From Pseudomonadota bacterium (lineage in GTDB: Bacteria > Desulfobacterota > Desulfovibrionia > Desulfovibrionales > Desulfovibrionaceae), in contig JAEWPX010000166.1 in the NCBI GenBank assembly GCA_023399375.1, positions 1-42,017 on the forward strand: 42,017 bases of DNA. The letters run 5' to 3'. Below the pieces are notes generated by a model. It had not been told where the DNA came from. It searched no databases and saw only the letters and a list, made by a program, of their open reading frames with translations. Shown here piece after piece: positions 34,235 to 42,017 of this stretch (position 1 is the first letter of the stretch; each line of letters opens with the position of its first letter). Position numbers and translations under genes: made by a program.

Positions 34235-36046
34235 ATGGGATCTCAAATGCGGCTTTCCACAAAACTCATTCTCGCCTTCGGGCTCCTTATCGTTTTGCAG
34301 ATTGGAGGAAATATTACGGCTTTGATGCTCATGGGAAACATCAATACAAGTGTTAATGACCTTAATACAAATTGGTTGCCAAGCATCGATGCCATATCGA
34401 CCGTAGACCATGAATTGCAAACACTGCGTAGATGGGAAATACTGCATGTGCTTTCTACAAATGACGATGACATGCGAGCGTATGACAAGAGAATTTCTGA
34501 TACAAAATCAGATTTGAACAAGGCAATTATCAAATACGAAGCACTGATCAGTTCGACAGACGAAAGAAATACATATAACACGTTTCAATCAAATCTTAAA
34601 AAATATTTTGAAATATCGGACAGACTTCTCGTCCTGTCTCGCAAAAACGACACAGAGAATGCCAAAAAGCTCACGGAAGGCGAATCGCGCCAGACATTCA
34701 ATGATGCCATGGATAAGCTGAAGCAGCTTGTCGACATCAACAAGAACGGCGCCGTCGATTCCGGCAATGCAGGCAACAATGACTACCAGCGGGGGCGCGT
34801 CATTCTCTTGAGCCTCCTCGTGGTCGCCACGCTGCTCGGCGTGGCCGTGTGCGCCTTCATCCTGCGCGGCGTCGCAAGCCAGCTCGGCGAGGATCCCGGC
34901 TATCTCCACGAGGTGGCCAGCCGCATCGCCAAGGGGGAAATGGACATCCGTTTCAAGGAGCACAAGGGTGAAGGCGGCGTCTTCGCCGTGCTCAAGGAAA
35001 TGGTGGGCAACCTCAAGCTGAAGATCGAAGAAGCGGACAAGAAAAGCGAGGAAGCCGCCGCGGAGGCCGCCAAGGCCAGGGAGGCGACGGAAGCCGCCGA
35101 AGCGGCGCGCCTGGCCGCGGAAAACGCCAAGACCGAGGGCATGCTCCAGGCGGCCGACCGCCTCTCCTCGGTCGTGCATATCGTGTCCTCCGCCTCCGAG
35201 GAACTCTCGGCCCAGGTCGAACAGACCAGCCAGGGCGCGGAGCAGCAGTCCAGCCGCTTGGGCGAGACGGCCACGGCCATGGAAGAGATGAACGCCACGG
35301 TGCTGGAAGTGGCGCAAAACGCCTCCCAGGCGGCCGATACAGCCACCAAGGCCCGGAGCAAGGCCGAAGAGGGCGCGGGTGCGGTGGGCAAGGTCGCCGC
35401 CTTCATGGAACGCGTCAACGAAAATGCGCGTCAGTCCCTCGAAGATATGGGCGTCCTGGGAAAGCAGGCCGAAAACATCGGTCAGATCTTAAACGTCATT
35501 TCCGACATCGCCGACCAGACCAACCTGCTCGCCCTCAATGCCGCCATCGAAGCGGCGCGCGCCGGCGAGGCCGGACGCGGTTTCGCCGTGGTCGCCGACG
35601 AGGTGCGCAAACTCGCCGAAAAGACCATGACCGCCACCAAGGAAGTCGGCGACGCCATCCGCGGCATCCAAAGCGGCGCGCGCAAGAACTACGACAACGT
35701 GGCCCAGGCCGTGACCGCCGTGGGCGAAGCGACGACCCTGGCCACCACCTCCGGCGACATCCTGCGCGAGATCGTGGCCCTGGTCGACACCTCGGCCGAC
35801 CAGGTCCGCTCCATCGCCACGGCCTCGGAACAGCAGTCCGCCACGAGCGAGGAAATCAACCGCTCCGTGGACGAGGTCAACCGCATCGCGGCCGAAACCA
35901 TGGACGCGTTGCGCCAGTCGGCCCAGGCCGTGGCCGACCTCTCCCAGCAGGCCCAGGAACTGAGCGCCATGGTCCAGGAGATGCAGTCCTCGGGCGGCGG
36001 TACGACCGCCCTGCCCTCCGGCAAGCGGCCCCGCGCCCTGACCTGA
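34235..36046 (+). CDS. Methyl-accepting chemotaxis protein with AT-rich (mosaic) sensor half
   Basis: A 603-residue chemoreceptor. The first membrane segment is about residues 9-32, a four-helix-bundle periplasmic domain about 33-185, the second membrane segment about 188-211 ('VILLSLLVVATLLGVAVCAF'), then HAMP-like and Ala/Glu-rich coiled-coil linker (about 265-305) and the signalling domain with the hairpin tip 'NLLALNAAIEAARAGEAGRG' and 'FAVVADEVRKLAEKT'. No CheR-binding pentapeptide ends the protein. Base composition changes inside the gene: 34321-34380 has 21/60 GC, 34561-34620 has 14/60, but 34861-34920 has 43/60. The sensor half thus looks foreign to the signalling half. AGGAGG precedes the ATG. 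It should report on an unknown small molecule to CheA. Confidence 0.93.
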   Translation: MGSQMRLSTKLILAFGLLIVLQIGGNITALMLMGNINTSVNDLNTNWLPSIDAISTVDHELQTLRRWEILHVLSTNDDDMRAYDKRISDTKSDLNKAIIKYEALISSTDERNTYNTFQSNLKKYFEISDRLLVLSRKNDTENAKKLTEGESRQTFNDAMDKLKQLVDINKNGAVDSGNAGNNDYQRGRVILLSLLVVATLLGVAVCAFILRGVASQLGEDPGYLHEVASRIAKGEMDIRFKEHKGEGGVFAVLKEMVGNLKLKIEEADKKSEEAAAEAAKAREATEAAEAARLAAENAKTEGMLQAADRLSSVVHIVSSASEELSAQVEQTSQGAEQQSSRLGETATAMEEMNATVLEVAQNASQAADTATKARSKAEEGAGAVGKVAAFMERVNENARQSLEDMGVLGKQAENIGQILNVISDIADQTNLLALNAAIEAARAGEAGRGFAVVADEVRKLAEKTMTATKEVGDAIRGIQSGARKNYDNVAQAVTAVGEATTLATTSGDILREIVALVDTSADQVRSIATASEQQSATSEEINRSVDEVNRIAAETMDALRQSAQAVADLSQQAQELSAMVQEMQSSGGGTTALPSGKRPRALT

Positions 36047-36058
36047 AACACACCCCGT

Positions 36059-36103
36059 ACAGCCGGCGACAGGGTTTCGCGACGCACCCCGGTCGTCGGC
36101 TGT
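36059..36103 (+). terminator. Likely terminator after the chemoreceptor gene
   Basis: ACAGCCGGCGAC (36059-36070) pairs with GTCGTCGGCTGT (36092-36103), 12 bp with one G-T pair; GGGT/ACCC can extend it inside. The following ATGTCGATTTT gives only a short T run, so termination may be partial. Confidence 0.65.
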
Positions 36104-36293
36104 ATGTCGATTTTCCGAAAATGGCATTTTGCGGATGACAAGCTCCGCCGCTCCATGTACACAATGACCCCACGGCTCCCGGGCGCACTTTTGGCCGGAA
36201 GCCTCAAAATCGCCTAAGGATCGGCCTCCCATCGCATTATACGCAGGCCCTTTGCTCGTCTCACGACACCATCATCCCTTCGCAGGAGAGACC

Positions 36294-36956
36294 ATGACTC
36301 CCAAAGAAGCCCCCACCGGGGCCATCTTGCAGCGTGACCAGGAGACCTACGCCATCGTGCCCCGCACGCCGGTCGGGCTCATTTCCCCCGAAGTCCTCGA
36401 AGCCCTCAACACCGTCGTCAAGAAATACGCCGTCCCCATCGTCAAGATCACGTCCGGCCAGCGCCTGGCCCTGGTCGGGGTCAAGGCCGAGGATGTGGAC
36501 GCCATCTGGAAGGACCTGGGCACGGACGTGGGCCAGGCGCTCGAGCTGTGCGTGCATTTCGTCCAGGCCTGCCCGGGCACGAGCGTGTGCAAGTTCGGCG
36601 TCCAGGATTCCCTGGGACTCGGCCTCGAGATGGAAAAGCTCTTCGTCGGCCGCGATCTGCCGGGCAAGTTCAAGCTCTCGGTTTCGGGCTGCCCGTTTTG
36701 CTGCTCCGAGGGCTTTGTCCGCGACCTCGGCGTTCTCGGCAAGAAATCCGGCTGGACCGTCATCTTCGGCGGCCATCCCGGAGCGAAGCCGCGCATCGGC
36801 GATATCGTGGCCGAAGACCTGGACAAGGAACAGGTCATTGCGCTGACGGAAAAACTGCTCGCCTACTACGCCGCCAACGCCAAAAAGCGCGAACGCGCTG
36901 CCCGTTTCGTCGAACGGGTCGGCATCGAGACCATCAAGCAGGCCGTGCTGGGCTAA
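36294..36956 (+). CDS. Low-molecular-weight sulfite reductase (siroheme, [4Fe-4S]; Desulfovibrio P590 type)
   Basis: A 220-residue NiR/SiR-family protein with one ferredoxin-like half domain and one siroheme/[4Fe-4S] domain. The cluster ligands are C93-X5-C99 ('ACPGTSVCKFG') and C133-X3-C137 ('SGCPFCCSEGFVRDLG'). This small size, about one third of an assimilatory SiR, matches the monomeric low-spin sulfite reductase of D. vulgaris, which can reduce sulfite or nitrite in vitro. It is not the dissimilatory DsrAB, and no dsr genes are nearby. GCAGGAGAG precedes the ATG at 36294; the open frame 14 codons upstream has no site. It is monocistronic, with a strong terminator behind. Its cellular role, assimilation or detoxification, is unsettled. 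Confidence 0.92.
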   Translation: MTPKEAPTGAILQRDQETYAIVPRTPVGLISPEVLEALNTVVKKYAVPIVKITSGQRLALVGVKAEDVDAIWKDLGTDVGQALELCVHFVQACPGTSVCKFGVQDSLGLGLEMEKLFVGRDLPGKFKLSVSGCPFCCSEGFVRDLGVLGKKSGWTVIFGGHPGAKPRIGDIVAEDLDKEQVIALTEKLLAYYAANAKKRERAARFVERVGIETIKQAVLG

Positions 36957-36979
36957 CGCCGCGCGCGCGACCAAACGTG

Positions 36980-37023
36980 AAGCGCCCCGGCCGCGATCAG
37001 GCGACCGGGGCGCTTTCGTTTTC
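36980..37023 (+). terminator. Rho-independent terminator after the small sulfite reductase gene
   Basis: AAGCGCCCCGG (36980-36990) and CCGGGGCGCTT (37005-37015) form a perfect 11-bp stem, followed by TCGTTTTC. It may also serve the convergent YyaL gene that ends at 37035. Confidence 0.9.
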
Positions 37024-37034
37024 AAAAGAAGGTG

Positions 37035-39125
37035 TTACGCGCCGAGCAGCTCGAGCATGGACTGCGGGTCGGTCGTCGGCGGCTGGCAGGAGCCGGCGCG
37101 GCAGACGTGCGCCGCGGCACGGCCGTCCACGGACTGCTGGTAGCGGGCGTAGGGGGCCAGGGCCGCGATGTCTTCCGCGTCGCCGTCCGGGCGCAGGACC
37201 ACGGCCACTTCGGGCAGGTAGCGGGAAGAGAGGGCTCGCGCCAAGGCGTGGGTGTCCGGGGCGTCGGGGTCGCCGGCGATGGTCACCTCTGCCCCCGGGG
37301 CGAGCAGTTGCGACAGCCCGCACAGGAAGAAGCTGTAGGCCGACGGCCGCTCGTTCAGGCTGCCGGCGAATCGCCGGGCCAGGCGGTCGGCGTGCTCCAT
37401 GAGCGCCTTGTCCCCCGTGAGGCGAAAGAGCGTGGTCAGCACGAAGAAGGCCACGCTGTTGCCCGAGGGCACGGCCGCGTCGTAAAACATCTTCTGGCGC
37501 ACAAGCAGGGTTTCGCCATCGTCCGGCGAGAGGAAGAAGCCGCCGTCGGCGTCCGCGAAATGGGCGACCATGGCCCGGGCGACGTCCACGGCCCGGCGCA
37601 GGAGCGACGGGTCGAACACGGTCTGGTAAAGCTCCACAAATCCCCAGGCCAGGCAGGCGTAGTCGTCGAGCATGCCCGCGACGCCGGCGACGTCGCCGCG
37701 CAGGCGGTGCAGCAGCCGGCCGCTTGCAAGGCCGAGCCTCTCCAGCAGCGCATCGGCCGCCGTGCGCGCCCTGGCGGCGAGGTCCTCGTCGTCGAAAGCC
37801 CGGGCGGCCTTGGCCAGGGCCGCGAGCATCAGGCCGTTGCCGTCGGTGAGGATCTTGTCGTCGCAAAGGGGCCGCACGCGTTTTTCCCGCGCGGCAAGGA
37901 GCTGCAGCCGGCACTGCTCCAGCCGTTCGGCCAGGGCTTCGAGGCCAAGGCCGTGGCGCGCCGCGGTTTCCGCAGCAGGCTGCGCCACGTACGCGATGTT
38001 GGTGCCGGTCGCCTGCCCTGTGGCCTCGTCGTGGAAATTGCCCGCTTCCTCGATGCCGTAGGCCTCGCAAAAAAGCGCGGCGTCGGCCTCGGGCAGGAGG
38101 CTGCGGACCTCCGCGGCCGTCCAGACGTAGAATTTCCCCTCGACCCCCTCGCTGTCGGCGTCCTCGGCGCTGTAGAAAAGCCCGTCCGGGCTCGTCAGGT
38201 CGCGGCGGACATACTCCAGTACCTCAAGCGCCGTGCGTTTGAATTCCTCCTCGCCCGAAGCCTGCCAGGCCTCGACGCAGGCCATGACGCAAAGCGCCTG
38301 GTCGTAGAGCATTTTTTCGAAATGGGGCACGAACCAGTGGGCGTCGGTGCTGTAGCGGTGGAAGCCGAAGCCGATCTGGTCGAACACCCCGCCCCGGCGC
38401 ATGGCGCGCAGGGTGTCGCTGACCATGCGCAGGCACTCCCCGTCACCGGTGCGGCGGTATTCGCGCAGCAAAAAGAGCAGGTTGTGCGGCGCGGGAAACT
38501 TGGGCGCGCCGCCGAAGCCGCCATTTTGCGCGTCGAAACTCGCGGCGAGTTCGTTTCGCGCGGCCGCAAGGGCCGCCTCGCCCGGCGTCTCGCCCGCTGC
38601 CGCGCCCGCGCCGTCAAAACGCTCTCGCACGGCGGCCAGGATCTGCCCGGCGTTGCCGATGACGGCCTGCCGGTTGCTCTTCCAGGCCATGTGCACGCGC
38701 TGGAGCAGTTCGCGCATGCCCGTGCGGCCGTAGCCCGACTCCTTGGGAAAATACGTGCCCGCGAAAAAGGGCTGCCCTTCCGGAGTCAGGAACACCGTCA
38801 ACGGCCAGCCGCCCCGGCCGGTCATGGCCTGGCAGAAGCTCATGTACAGGGCGTCGAGGTCCGGGCGCTCCTCGCGGTCCACCTTGACCGCGATCACGAT
38901 GGCCCGCATGAGCGCCGCAATGTCCTCGTCCTCGAAGCTCTCCCGCTCCATGACGTGACACCAGTGGCAGGTCGCATAGCCGATGGACAGGAAAATGGGC
39001 TTGTCCTCAGCGCGGGCCGCGGCAAATGCTTCTTCTCCCCAGGGGTACCAGTCCACGGGGTTGTAGGCGTGCTGCTGCAGGTACGGACTCGGCTCGTGAA
39101 TCAGGCGGTTGGCTTGGCGCGACAT
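37035..39125 (-). CDS. YyaL/spermatogenesis-associated-20-like protein (DUF255 thioredoxin domain plus alpha/alpha barrel)
   Basis: A 696-residue protein. The N-terminal thioredoxin-fold DUF255 domain (about 1-165) opens with 'NRLIHEPSPYLQQHAYNPVD' and has the active-site-like 'GYATCHWCHVMERESF' with C53 and C56, then 'KVDREERPDLDALYM' and 'GGWPLTVFLTPEGQPFFAGT'. The remainder is a long alpha-helical, glycosidase-like barrel ('KFPAPHNLLFLLREY', 'GFHRYSTDAHWFVPHFEKML', 'GNSVAFFVLTTLFRLTGD'). The family spans bacteria to mammals and its biochemical function is not known. The ATG at 39125 has GGGAGGA upstream; a start at 39176 would add residues unlike the family. A possible promoter TTGCAA-N16-TACAAG lies upstream on minus. 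Convergent with the sulfite reductase gene. Confidence 0.92.
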   Translation of the reverse strand: MSRQANRLIHEPSPYLQQHAYNPVDWYPWGEEAFAAARAEDKPIFLSIGYATCHWCHVMERESFEDEDIAALMRAIVIAVKVDREERPDLDALYMSFCQAMTGRGGWPLTVFLTPEGQPFFAGTYFPKESGYGRTGMRELLQRVHMAWKSNRQAVIGNAGQILAAVRERFDGAGAAAGETPGEAALAAARNELAASFDAQNGGFGGAPKFPAPHNLLFLLREYRRTGDGECLRMVSDTLRAMRRGGVFDQIGFGFHRYSTDAHWFVPHFEKMLYDQALCVMACVEAWQASGEEEFKRTALEVLEYVRRDLTSPDGLFYSAEDADSEGVEGKFYVWTAAEVRSLLPEADAALFCEAYGIEEAGNFHDEATGQATGTNIAYVAQPAAETAARHGLGLEALAERLEQCRLQLLAAREKRVRPLCDDKILTDGNGLMLAALAKAARAFDDEDLAARARTAADALLERLGLASGRLLHRLRGDVAGVAGMLDDYACLAWGFVELYQTVFDPSLLRRAVDVARAMVAHFADADGGFFLSPDDGETLLVRQKMFYDAAVPSGNSVAFFVLTTLFRLTGDKALMEHADRLARRFAGSLNERPSAYSFFLCGLSQLLAPGAEVTIAGDPDAPDTHALARALSSRYLPEVAVVLRPDGDAEDIAALAPYARYQQSVDGRAAAHVCRAGSCQPPTTDPQSMLELLGA

Positions 39126-39266
39126 GACGTCCTCCCTGAACCCTTGTACCAGGGAAAAGCGGTATTGCAACAGCACCCCCGCACGGCGGCAAGCCGATTC
39201 CGCTTGAACCTTTGCCGGTTCCAGGGTATCACACGACTAAATTGTGAAATAGGGAGCAATCCATCC

Positions 39267-39644
39267 ATGGCTGGGAAAACGGTGCTTCTGGTCGACGACG
39301 AGACGGGACTGACGGCCGTGCTGGCCAAACGTCTCGCGTCCCGGGGATTGGCCGTCTCCACGGCGGCCTCGGGCGAGGAAGGCCTCGCCGCCTTGCGGGG
39401 GAACGACGACATCGCCCTGGTCGTGCTCGACATCAACATGCCGGGCATGGATGGCCTGGAAACGCTTCGCGAAATGAAGACCCTGCGCCCCGACGTCGAG
39501 GCGCTCATCCTCACCGGATACCCTTCCGTCGAGGCGGCCCTCGAGGGCATGCGCCTCGGCGCGTACGAGTTACTGTCCAAGCCCATCGAACTCGATGCGC
39601 TCCATGCGCGGGTCATGGAGGCGCTGTCCCGTAACGCCGGGTAA
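39267..39644 (+). CDS. Single-domain response regulator (CheY-like receiver)
   Basis: A 125-residue receiver domain with no output domain. Acidic pocket 'LLVDDETGL' (D10, D11), phospho-acceptor Asp in 'LVVLDINMPGMDGL' (about residue 56), Thr in 'ALILTGYPSVEAAL' and Lys in 'YELLSKPIE'. It is more like the receivers of NtrC-type regulators than like CheY. No histidine kinase lies beside it. AGGGAG is about 10 nt upstream of the ATG at 39267; the frame is open far upstream only because it runs antisense to the YyaL gene. The hexapeptide-repeat gene begins 170 nt downstream on the same strand and may be co-transcribed. Its kinase and target are unknown. Confidence 0.9.
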   Translation: MAGKTVLLVDDETGLTAVLAKRLASRGLAVSTAASGEEGLAALRGNDDIALVVLDINMPGMDGLETLREMKTLRPDVEALILTGYPSVEAALEGMRLGAYELLSKPIELDALHARVMEALSRNAG

Positions 39645-39814
39645 GCGGACGGACGCGCGGGCTTACCGGGCGCTGGCCGACACGGCGGCATGTCGGGTCT
39701 GCGCCTTTGCCCTGCGCCGCAGTCCGGGACGCGACGCCGCGTGTGCGGCGCAACACGCAAAACCCGCGTCGGCTCCTGCCGCGCCGATGCGGACGGTTTC
39801 GTGGAGGTCTGGGG

Positions 39815-41260
39815 ATGAAGCAGCTGCAACGCATTCTCGATAACGTCATCGCCCGCACGAACATCAACCTGCGGCGCAGCGCCATCGATGTGGGCCCCTA
39901 TGTCCATGGCGCGGTCCCCCAGGAAAACTACGCCCAGTTCTACGCCTTCTACGGCATCACCACCGAGCATCCACTGTTTTTCAATTTCCAGTGCTCCTCA
40001 CTGGCAGGTTCCTACTTTTTCGGAAAATGCGACGTGCAGCACTCCGTGCTCTACAAATGCGACGTGCGCGGCGACGAGCTCAAATCCGTAACCAACGGAT
40101 TCAGCGTGGACAACGTCTGCCTGCACCTGCACTCCGACGAAGTGATTCGCATCGTGGACAGCTTTCTGCACAAGGCGCTCATCCACAGTTTCAGCCACGA
40201 TCCCGAATTTCCCGAGGAATTCCTCATCAAGAACACCGTCGCCCTGTCCTACGCCAACATCCACGGCTCGCCGGTCATGGGCTCCTTCCTCGGCCCCTTC
40301 TGTACCATCGACCTGTGCACCGTGCAAAACAGCTCCATCGGGGCCTACGCCTACGTGCAGGTCTGCGACCTCTCCCCGAGCATCGTCGAGCCGGGGCACA
40401 TCTGGATCCGCAACAAGTCCGGCGACGAATTCAGCTACAAATACGACCCAGAAGTGCTCGCCAAATACGTCTCCATCGCCCCGGGGGAGCGCGCCAGGGG
40501 CGTATTCATGGACTTCGTCGAAGGCCGCAAACGCGATTTCGAACGCGTCTTCGGCTTTCTCTACGCTTCCCGGCCCGAGACCTACGCCCCGGGCTCCTTC
40601 GTCTCGCGCTACGCCGTGGTCAAGGGCGAAACCAGCATCGGTGAAAACGTGCTGGTGGCCCAGCGCGCCTACCTGGAAAACGCGCGCCTGGGCAAGGGAG
40701 CCAACGCCCAGGAGAACAGCTATGTCGTCGATTCCGTGCTCGAAGGCTACGACGTCACCGCCCACGGCGCGAAGATCATCGGCAGCCGCCTCGGCACCAA
40801 CGTGTTCGTGGGCTTCAACTCCTTCCTGCGCGGCACGCCCGAAGCACCCCTGACCATCGGCCAGGGTTCGGTAGTCCTGCCCCATACCATCATCGACCTG
40901 GAAGAACCCGTGACCCTGCCGCCCCTGCACGTGGTCTGGGGGCACGTCAGCCGCCAGTCCGACCTGGCCACGCAGTCCGTGTCCATCGAGGACTTCGCCA
41001 AGGTGGACGGTGTGGCGACCATCGGGGCCATGACCTTCACCGGCAACGGCGAACGCTTCATCCGGGCCTTCCAGAACCGCATCCACCACATCCTCGAAGC
41101 AAACGGGGCCTACTACGACGGCTTGCAGAACCAGGGGCACGCCCAGAAGACCAAAAATATCACCTACAACCTCATCCAGCCTTACGTGGAAGGCGGCTTC
41201 AAGGGCGTCTACCCCAACATGCGCATCTTCCCCCTGTGCTCCGACGATCTCGTCCTGTAG
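39815..41260 (+). CDS. Left-handed beta-helix (hexapeptide repeat) protein of unknown function
   Basis: A 481-residue protein with two blocks of hexapeptide-type repeats. The first, about residues 150-190, holds 'SPVMGSFLGPFCTIDLCTVQ' and 'SSIGAYAYVQV'; the second, about 265-370, holds 'FVSRYAVVKGETSIGENVLV', 'ARLGKGANAQENSYV' and 'IIGSRLGTNVFVGFNSFL'. This fold is shared by acyl- and nucleotidyl-transferases and gamma-carbonic anhydrases, but I see no full catalytic signature. The N-terminal ~140 residues ('NVIARTNINLRRSAIDVGPY') do not match a domain I know. No signal peptide or membrane segment. GGAGGT precedes the ATG at 39815. It may follow the orphan receiver gene in one transcript and ends 26 nt before a strong terminator. 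Function not assigned. Confidence 0.8.
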   Translation: MKQLQRILDNVIARTNINLRRSAIDVGPYVHGAVPQENYAQFYAFYGITTEHPLFFNFQCSSLAGSYFFGKCDVQHSVLYKCDVRGDELKSVTNGFSVDNVCLHLHSDEVIRIVDSFLHKALIHSFSHDPEFPEEFLIKNTVALSYANIHGSPVMGSFLGPFCTIDLCTVQNSSIGAYAYVQVCDLSPSIVEPGHIWIRNKSGDEFSYKYDPEVLAKYVSIAPGERARGVFMDFVEGRKRDFERVFGFLYASRPETYAPGSFVSRYAVVKGETSIGENVLVAQRAYLENARLGKGANAQENSYVVDSVLEGYDVTAHGAKIIGSRLGTNVFVGFNSFLRGTPEAPLTIGQGSVVLPHTIIDLEEPVTLPPLHVVWGHVSRQSDLATQSVSIEDFAKVDGVATIGAMTFTGNGERFIRAFQNRIHHILEANGAYYDGLQNQGHAQKTKNITYNLIQPYVEGGFKGVYPNMRIFPLCSDDLVL

Positions 41261-41285
41261 CCTCCGCCTGCCCTCTGACGCATCG

Positions 41286-41323
41286 AACGCCCCGCCGCCG
41301 CGCGCGACGGGGCGTTTTCGTTT
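41286..41323 (+). terminator. Rho-independent terminator after the hexapeptide-repeat gene
   Basis: A perfect 9-bp stem AACGCCCCG / CGGGGCGTT with a 13-nt loop, followed by TTCGTTT. Confidence 0.9.
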
Positions 41324-41363
41324 CCGCAGCCCCGCGTGTTGCCAAATCGTTCGGCCTGTCGCA

Positions 41364-41395
41364 TATACTGGAGGCAGCCTTGACATTTCCGTCAA
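41364..41395 (+). promoter_or_regulatory. Promoter of the DJ-1/PfpI gene with an operator-like dyad
   Basis: TATACT (41364-41369) is a near-consensus -10; the best -35 is TTGCCA (41339-41344) at a long 19-bp spacing. Eleven bp downstream, TTGACATTTCCGTCAA (41380-41395) is a perfect inverted repeat TTGAC-N6-GTCAA placed across the expected transcription start. It looks like a repressor site; TTGACA within it could alternatively serve as a second -35. Confidence 0.55.
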
Positions 41396-41419
41396 ACGCA
41401 CAAATCTCGGAGCGACGCC

Positions 41420-41938
41420 ATGAACGCCAAGAAAGCCCTGCTCATATCGGCCGACAATTTCGAGGACAGCGAACTGCTCTACCCGCTCTACCGCCTGCGC
41501 GAGGCCGGGTTCCACGTGGACATCGCCGCGCCGGCCGCGGGAACCATAACCGGCAAGCACGGCTACGCCGTCGCCGCCAACCTGGCCGTGGACGCCGTAG
41601 AATCCGCCGGCTCCTGCGGCTACAGCCTGCTTGTCCTGCCCGGCGGCAAGGCCCCGGCGACCCTGCGCACCATCCCCAAAGTCATCGATATCGTAACCGA
41701 TTTCGCCTCTTCCGGCATCCCCATGGCCGCCATCTGCCACGGGCCGCAAATCCTGGTCACCGCCCGCCTGTTGCGCGGCCGCCACGCCACCTGCTACAAG
41801 ACCGTGGCCGACGAACTCAAGGAAGCCGGCGCGCTCTACGAAGACGCCCCCGTGGTGGTGGACGGCAACCTCGTCACCTCCCGCATGCCCGACGATCTGC
41901 CCGACTTCATGCGCGAAGTCATGAAGAAGGTGGGGTAG
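41420..41938 (+). CDS. DJ-1/PfpI family protein
   Basis: A 172-residue single-domain protein of the DJ-1/PfpI superfamily. The nucleophile elbow 'PMAAICHGPQ' places Cys106 with His107 behind it, and Glu15 ('NFEDSELLYP') is at the position of the conserved acid that tunes the cysteine. Further family signs are 'YSLLVLPGGKAPATLR' and the C-terminal 'VVVDGNLVTSRMPDDLPDFM'. Members include deglycase/glyoxalase-like and protease-like proteins and stress proteins; the reaction cannot be read from the sequence. GGAG precedes the ATG. It is monocistronic, with its own promoter and dyad, behind the terminator of the hexapeptide gene. Confidence 0.93.
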   Translation: MNAKKALLISADNFEDSELLYPLYRLREAGFHVDIAAPAAGTITGKHGYAVAANLAVDAVESAGSCGYSLLVLPGGKAPATLRTIPKVIDIVTDFASSGIPMAAICHGPQILVTARLLRGRHATCYKTVADELKEAGALYEDAPVVVDGNLVTSRMPDDLPDFMREVMKKVG

Positions 41939-41979
41939 ATAGGGAAAGGCAGAGCGGGGGGGAGGAGAGAAGAGAAGAT

Positions 41980-42017
41980 GCCTCCGGCGGCCAGGAGGGG
42001 ATGATCCCCTCCTGGAC
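41980..42017. repeat. Dispersed GCCTCCGGCGGCC-headed hairpin repeat, copy 2 (cut by window edge)
   Basis: GCCTCCGGCGGCC (41980-41992) overlaps a perfect 11-bp hairpin, CCAGGAGGGGA / TCCCCTCCTGG around TGA (41991-42015), followed by AC at the edge. The head is identical to copy 1 at 3174 and the hairpin is in the same place. It starts about 40 nt after the DJ-1 gene, past a purine-rich stretch. Confidence 0.65.

Noticed and set aside
36294..36956. Dissimilatory sulfite reductase subunit (DsrA or DsrB)
   Set aside because: At 220 residues it is far too short and has a single siroheme/[4Fe-4S] set; it fits the small monomeric sulfite reductase instead.
37032..39644. An 870-codon plus-strand frame ending in the receiver domain
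   Set aside because: Only the last 125 residues are a real receiver. The rest is antisense to the YyaL gene, and a proper start with AGGGAG exists at 39267.

Overview
The window looks like chromosome from a GC-rich, sulfate-reducing member of the Desulfovibrionales (Desulfovibrio / Solidesulfovibrio type). The evidence is the lactate-oxidation operon led by a single-chain pyruvate:ferredoxin oxidoreductase of the Desulfovibrio kind, a small siroheme/[4Fe-4S] sulfite reductase of the Desulfovibrio 'P590' kind, a bacteriohemerythrin, a rhodanese-ferritin fusion, a selenocysteine tRNA and GC-rich codon use. The genus is inferred from gene content, not from a marker gene.

Layout. Positions 1-1345 (minus) hold a membrane rhodanese, a MauE/DoxX-like membrane protein and the start of a TetR regulator cut by the window edge. 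Positions 1456-3167 (plus) hold a rhodanese-ferritin fusion, a YccF protein and a DUF606 membrane protein. Positions 3330-5832 hold hisD, purC, tRNA-Ser(GGA) and the SRP RNA with its terminator. Positions 5897-9568 (minus) hold a MarR regulator, an MFS exporter, a ferredoxin-fused aldo/keto reductase and an orotate-phosphoribosyltransferase-like protein. Then come a large phosphodiesterase-family protein, selC (tRNA-Sec) and a bacteriohemerythrin, all on minus.

The centre (12767-32333) is a complete lactate-to-acetate module. A periplasmic-sensing hybrid histidine kinase and a sigma-54-dependent response regulator overlap by 4 nt. After a 460-bp regulatory region with dyad symmetries and an almost perfect -24/-12 promoter (17972-17987) comes an eight-gene operon: por, a GlcD-type FAD D-lactate dehydrogenase, its GlcF-type Fe-S partner, an ADP-forming acetate-CoA ligase, a free-standing P-loop/DRTGG protein, L-lactate permease, LutC and a LutB-LutA fusion. 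It ends at a strong terminator. Both lactate enantiomers would be oxidised to pyruvate, pyruvate to acetyl-CoA plus reduced ferredoxin, and acetyl-CoA to acetate with one-step ATP formation, instead of the Pta-AckA pair known from D. vulgaris. The permease cistron is bracketed by two large GC-rich intergenic hairpins.

Positions 32414-41938 hold a putative sensor-domain lipoprotein, an unrecognised cysteine-rich protein, a chemoreceptor whose sensor half is AT-rich while its signalling half has host composition, the small sulfite reductase, a YyaL/DUF255 thioredoxin-domain protein, an orphan receiver protein, a hexapeptide-repeat protein and a DJ-1/PfpI protein. Two copies of a short GCCTCCGGCGGCC-headed dispersed hairpin repeat lie near 3174 and at the right edge. 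No CRISPR array, insertion sequence, prophage or defence island was seen. The most unusual signals are the arrangement of the lactate operon, the hairpins around lldP, the mosaic chemoreceptor and the cysteine-rich orphan.
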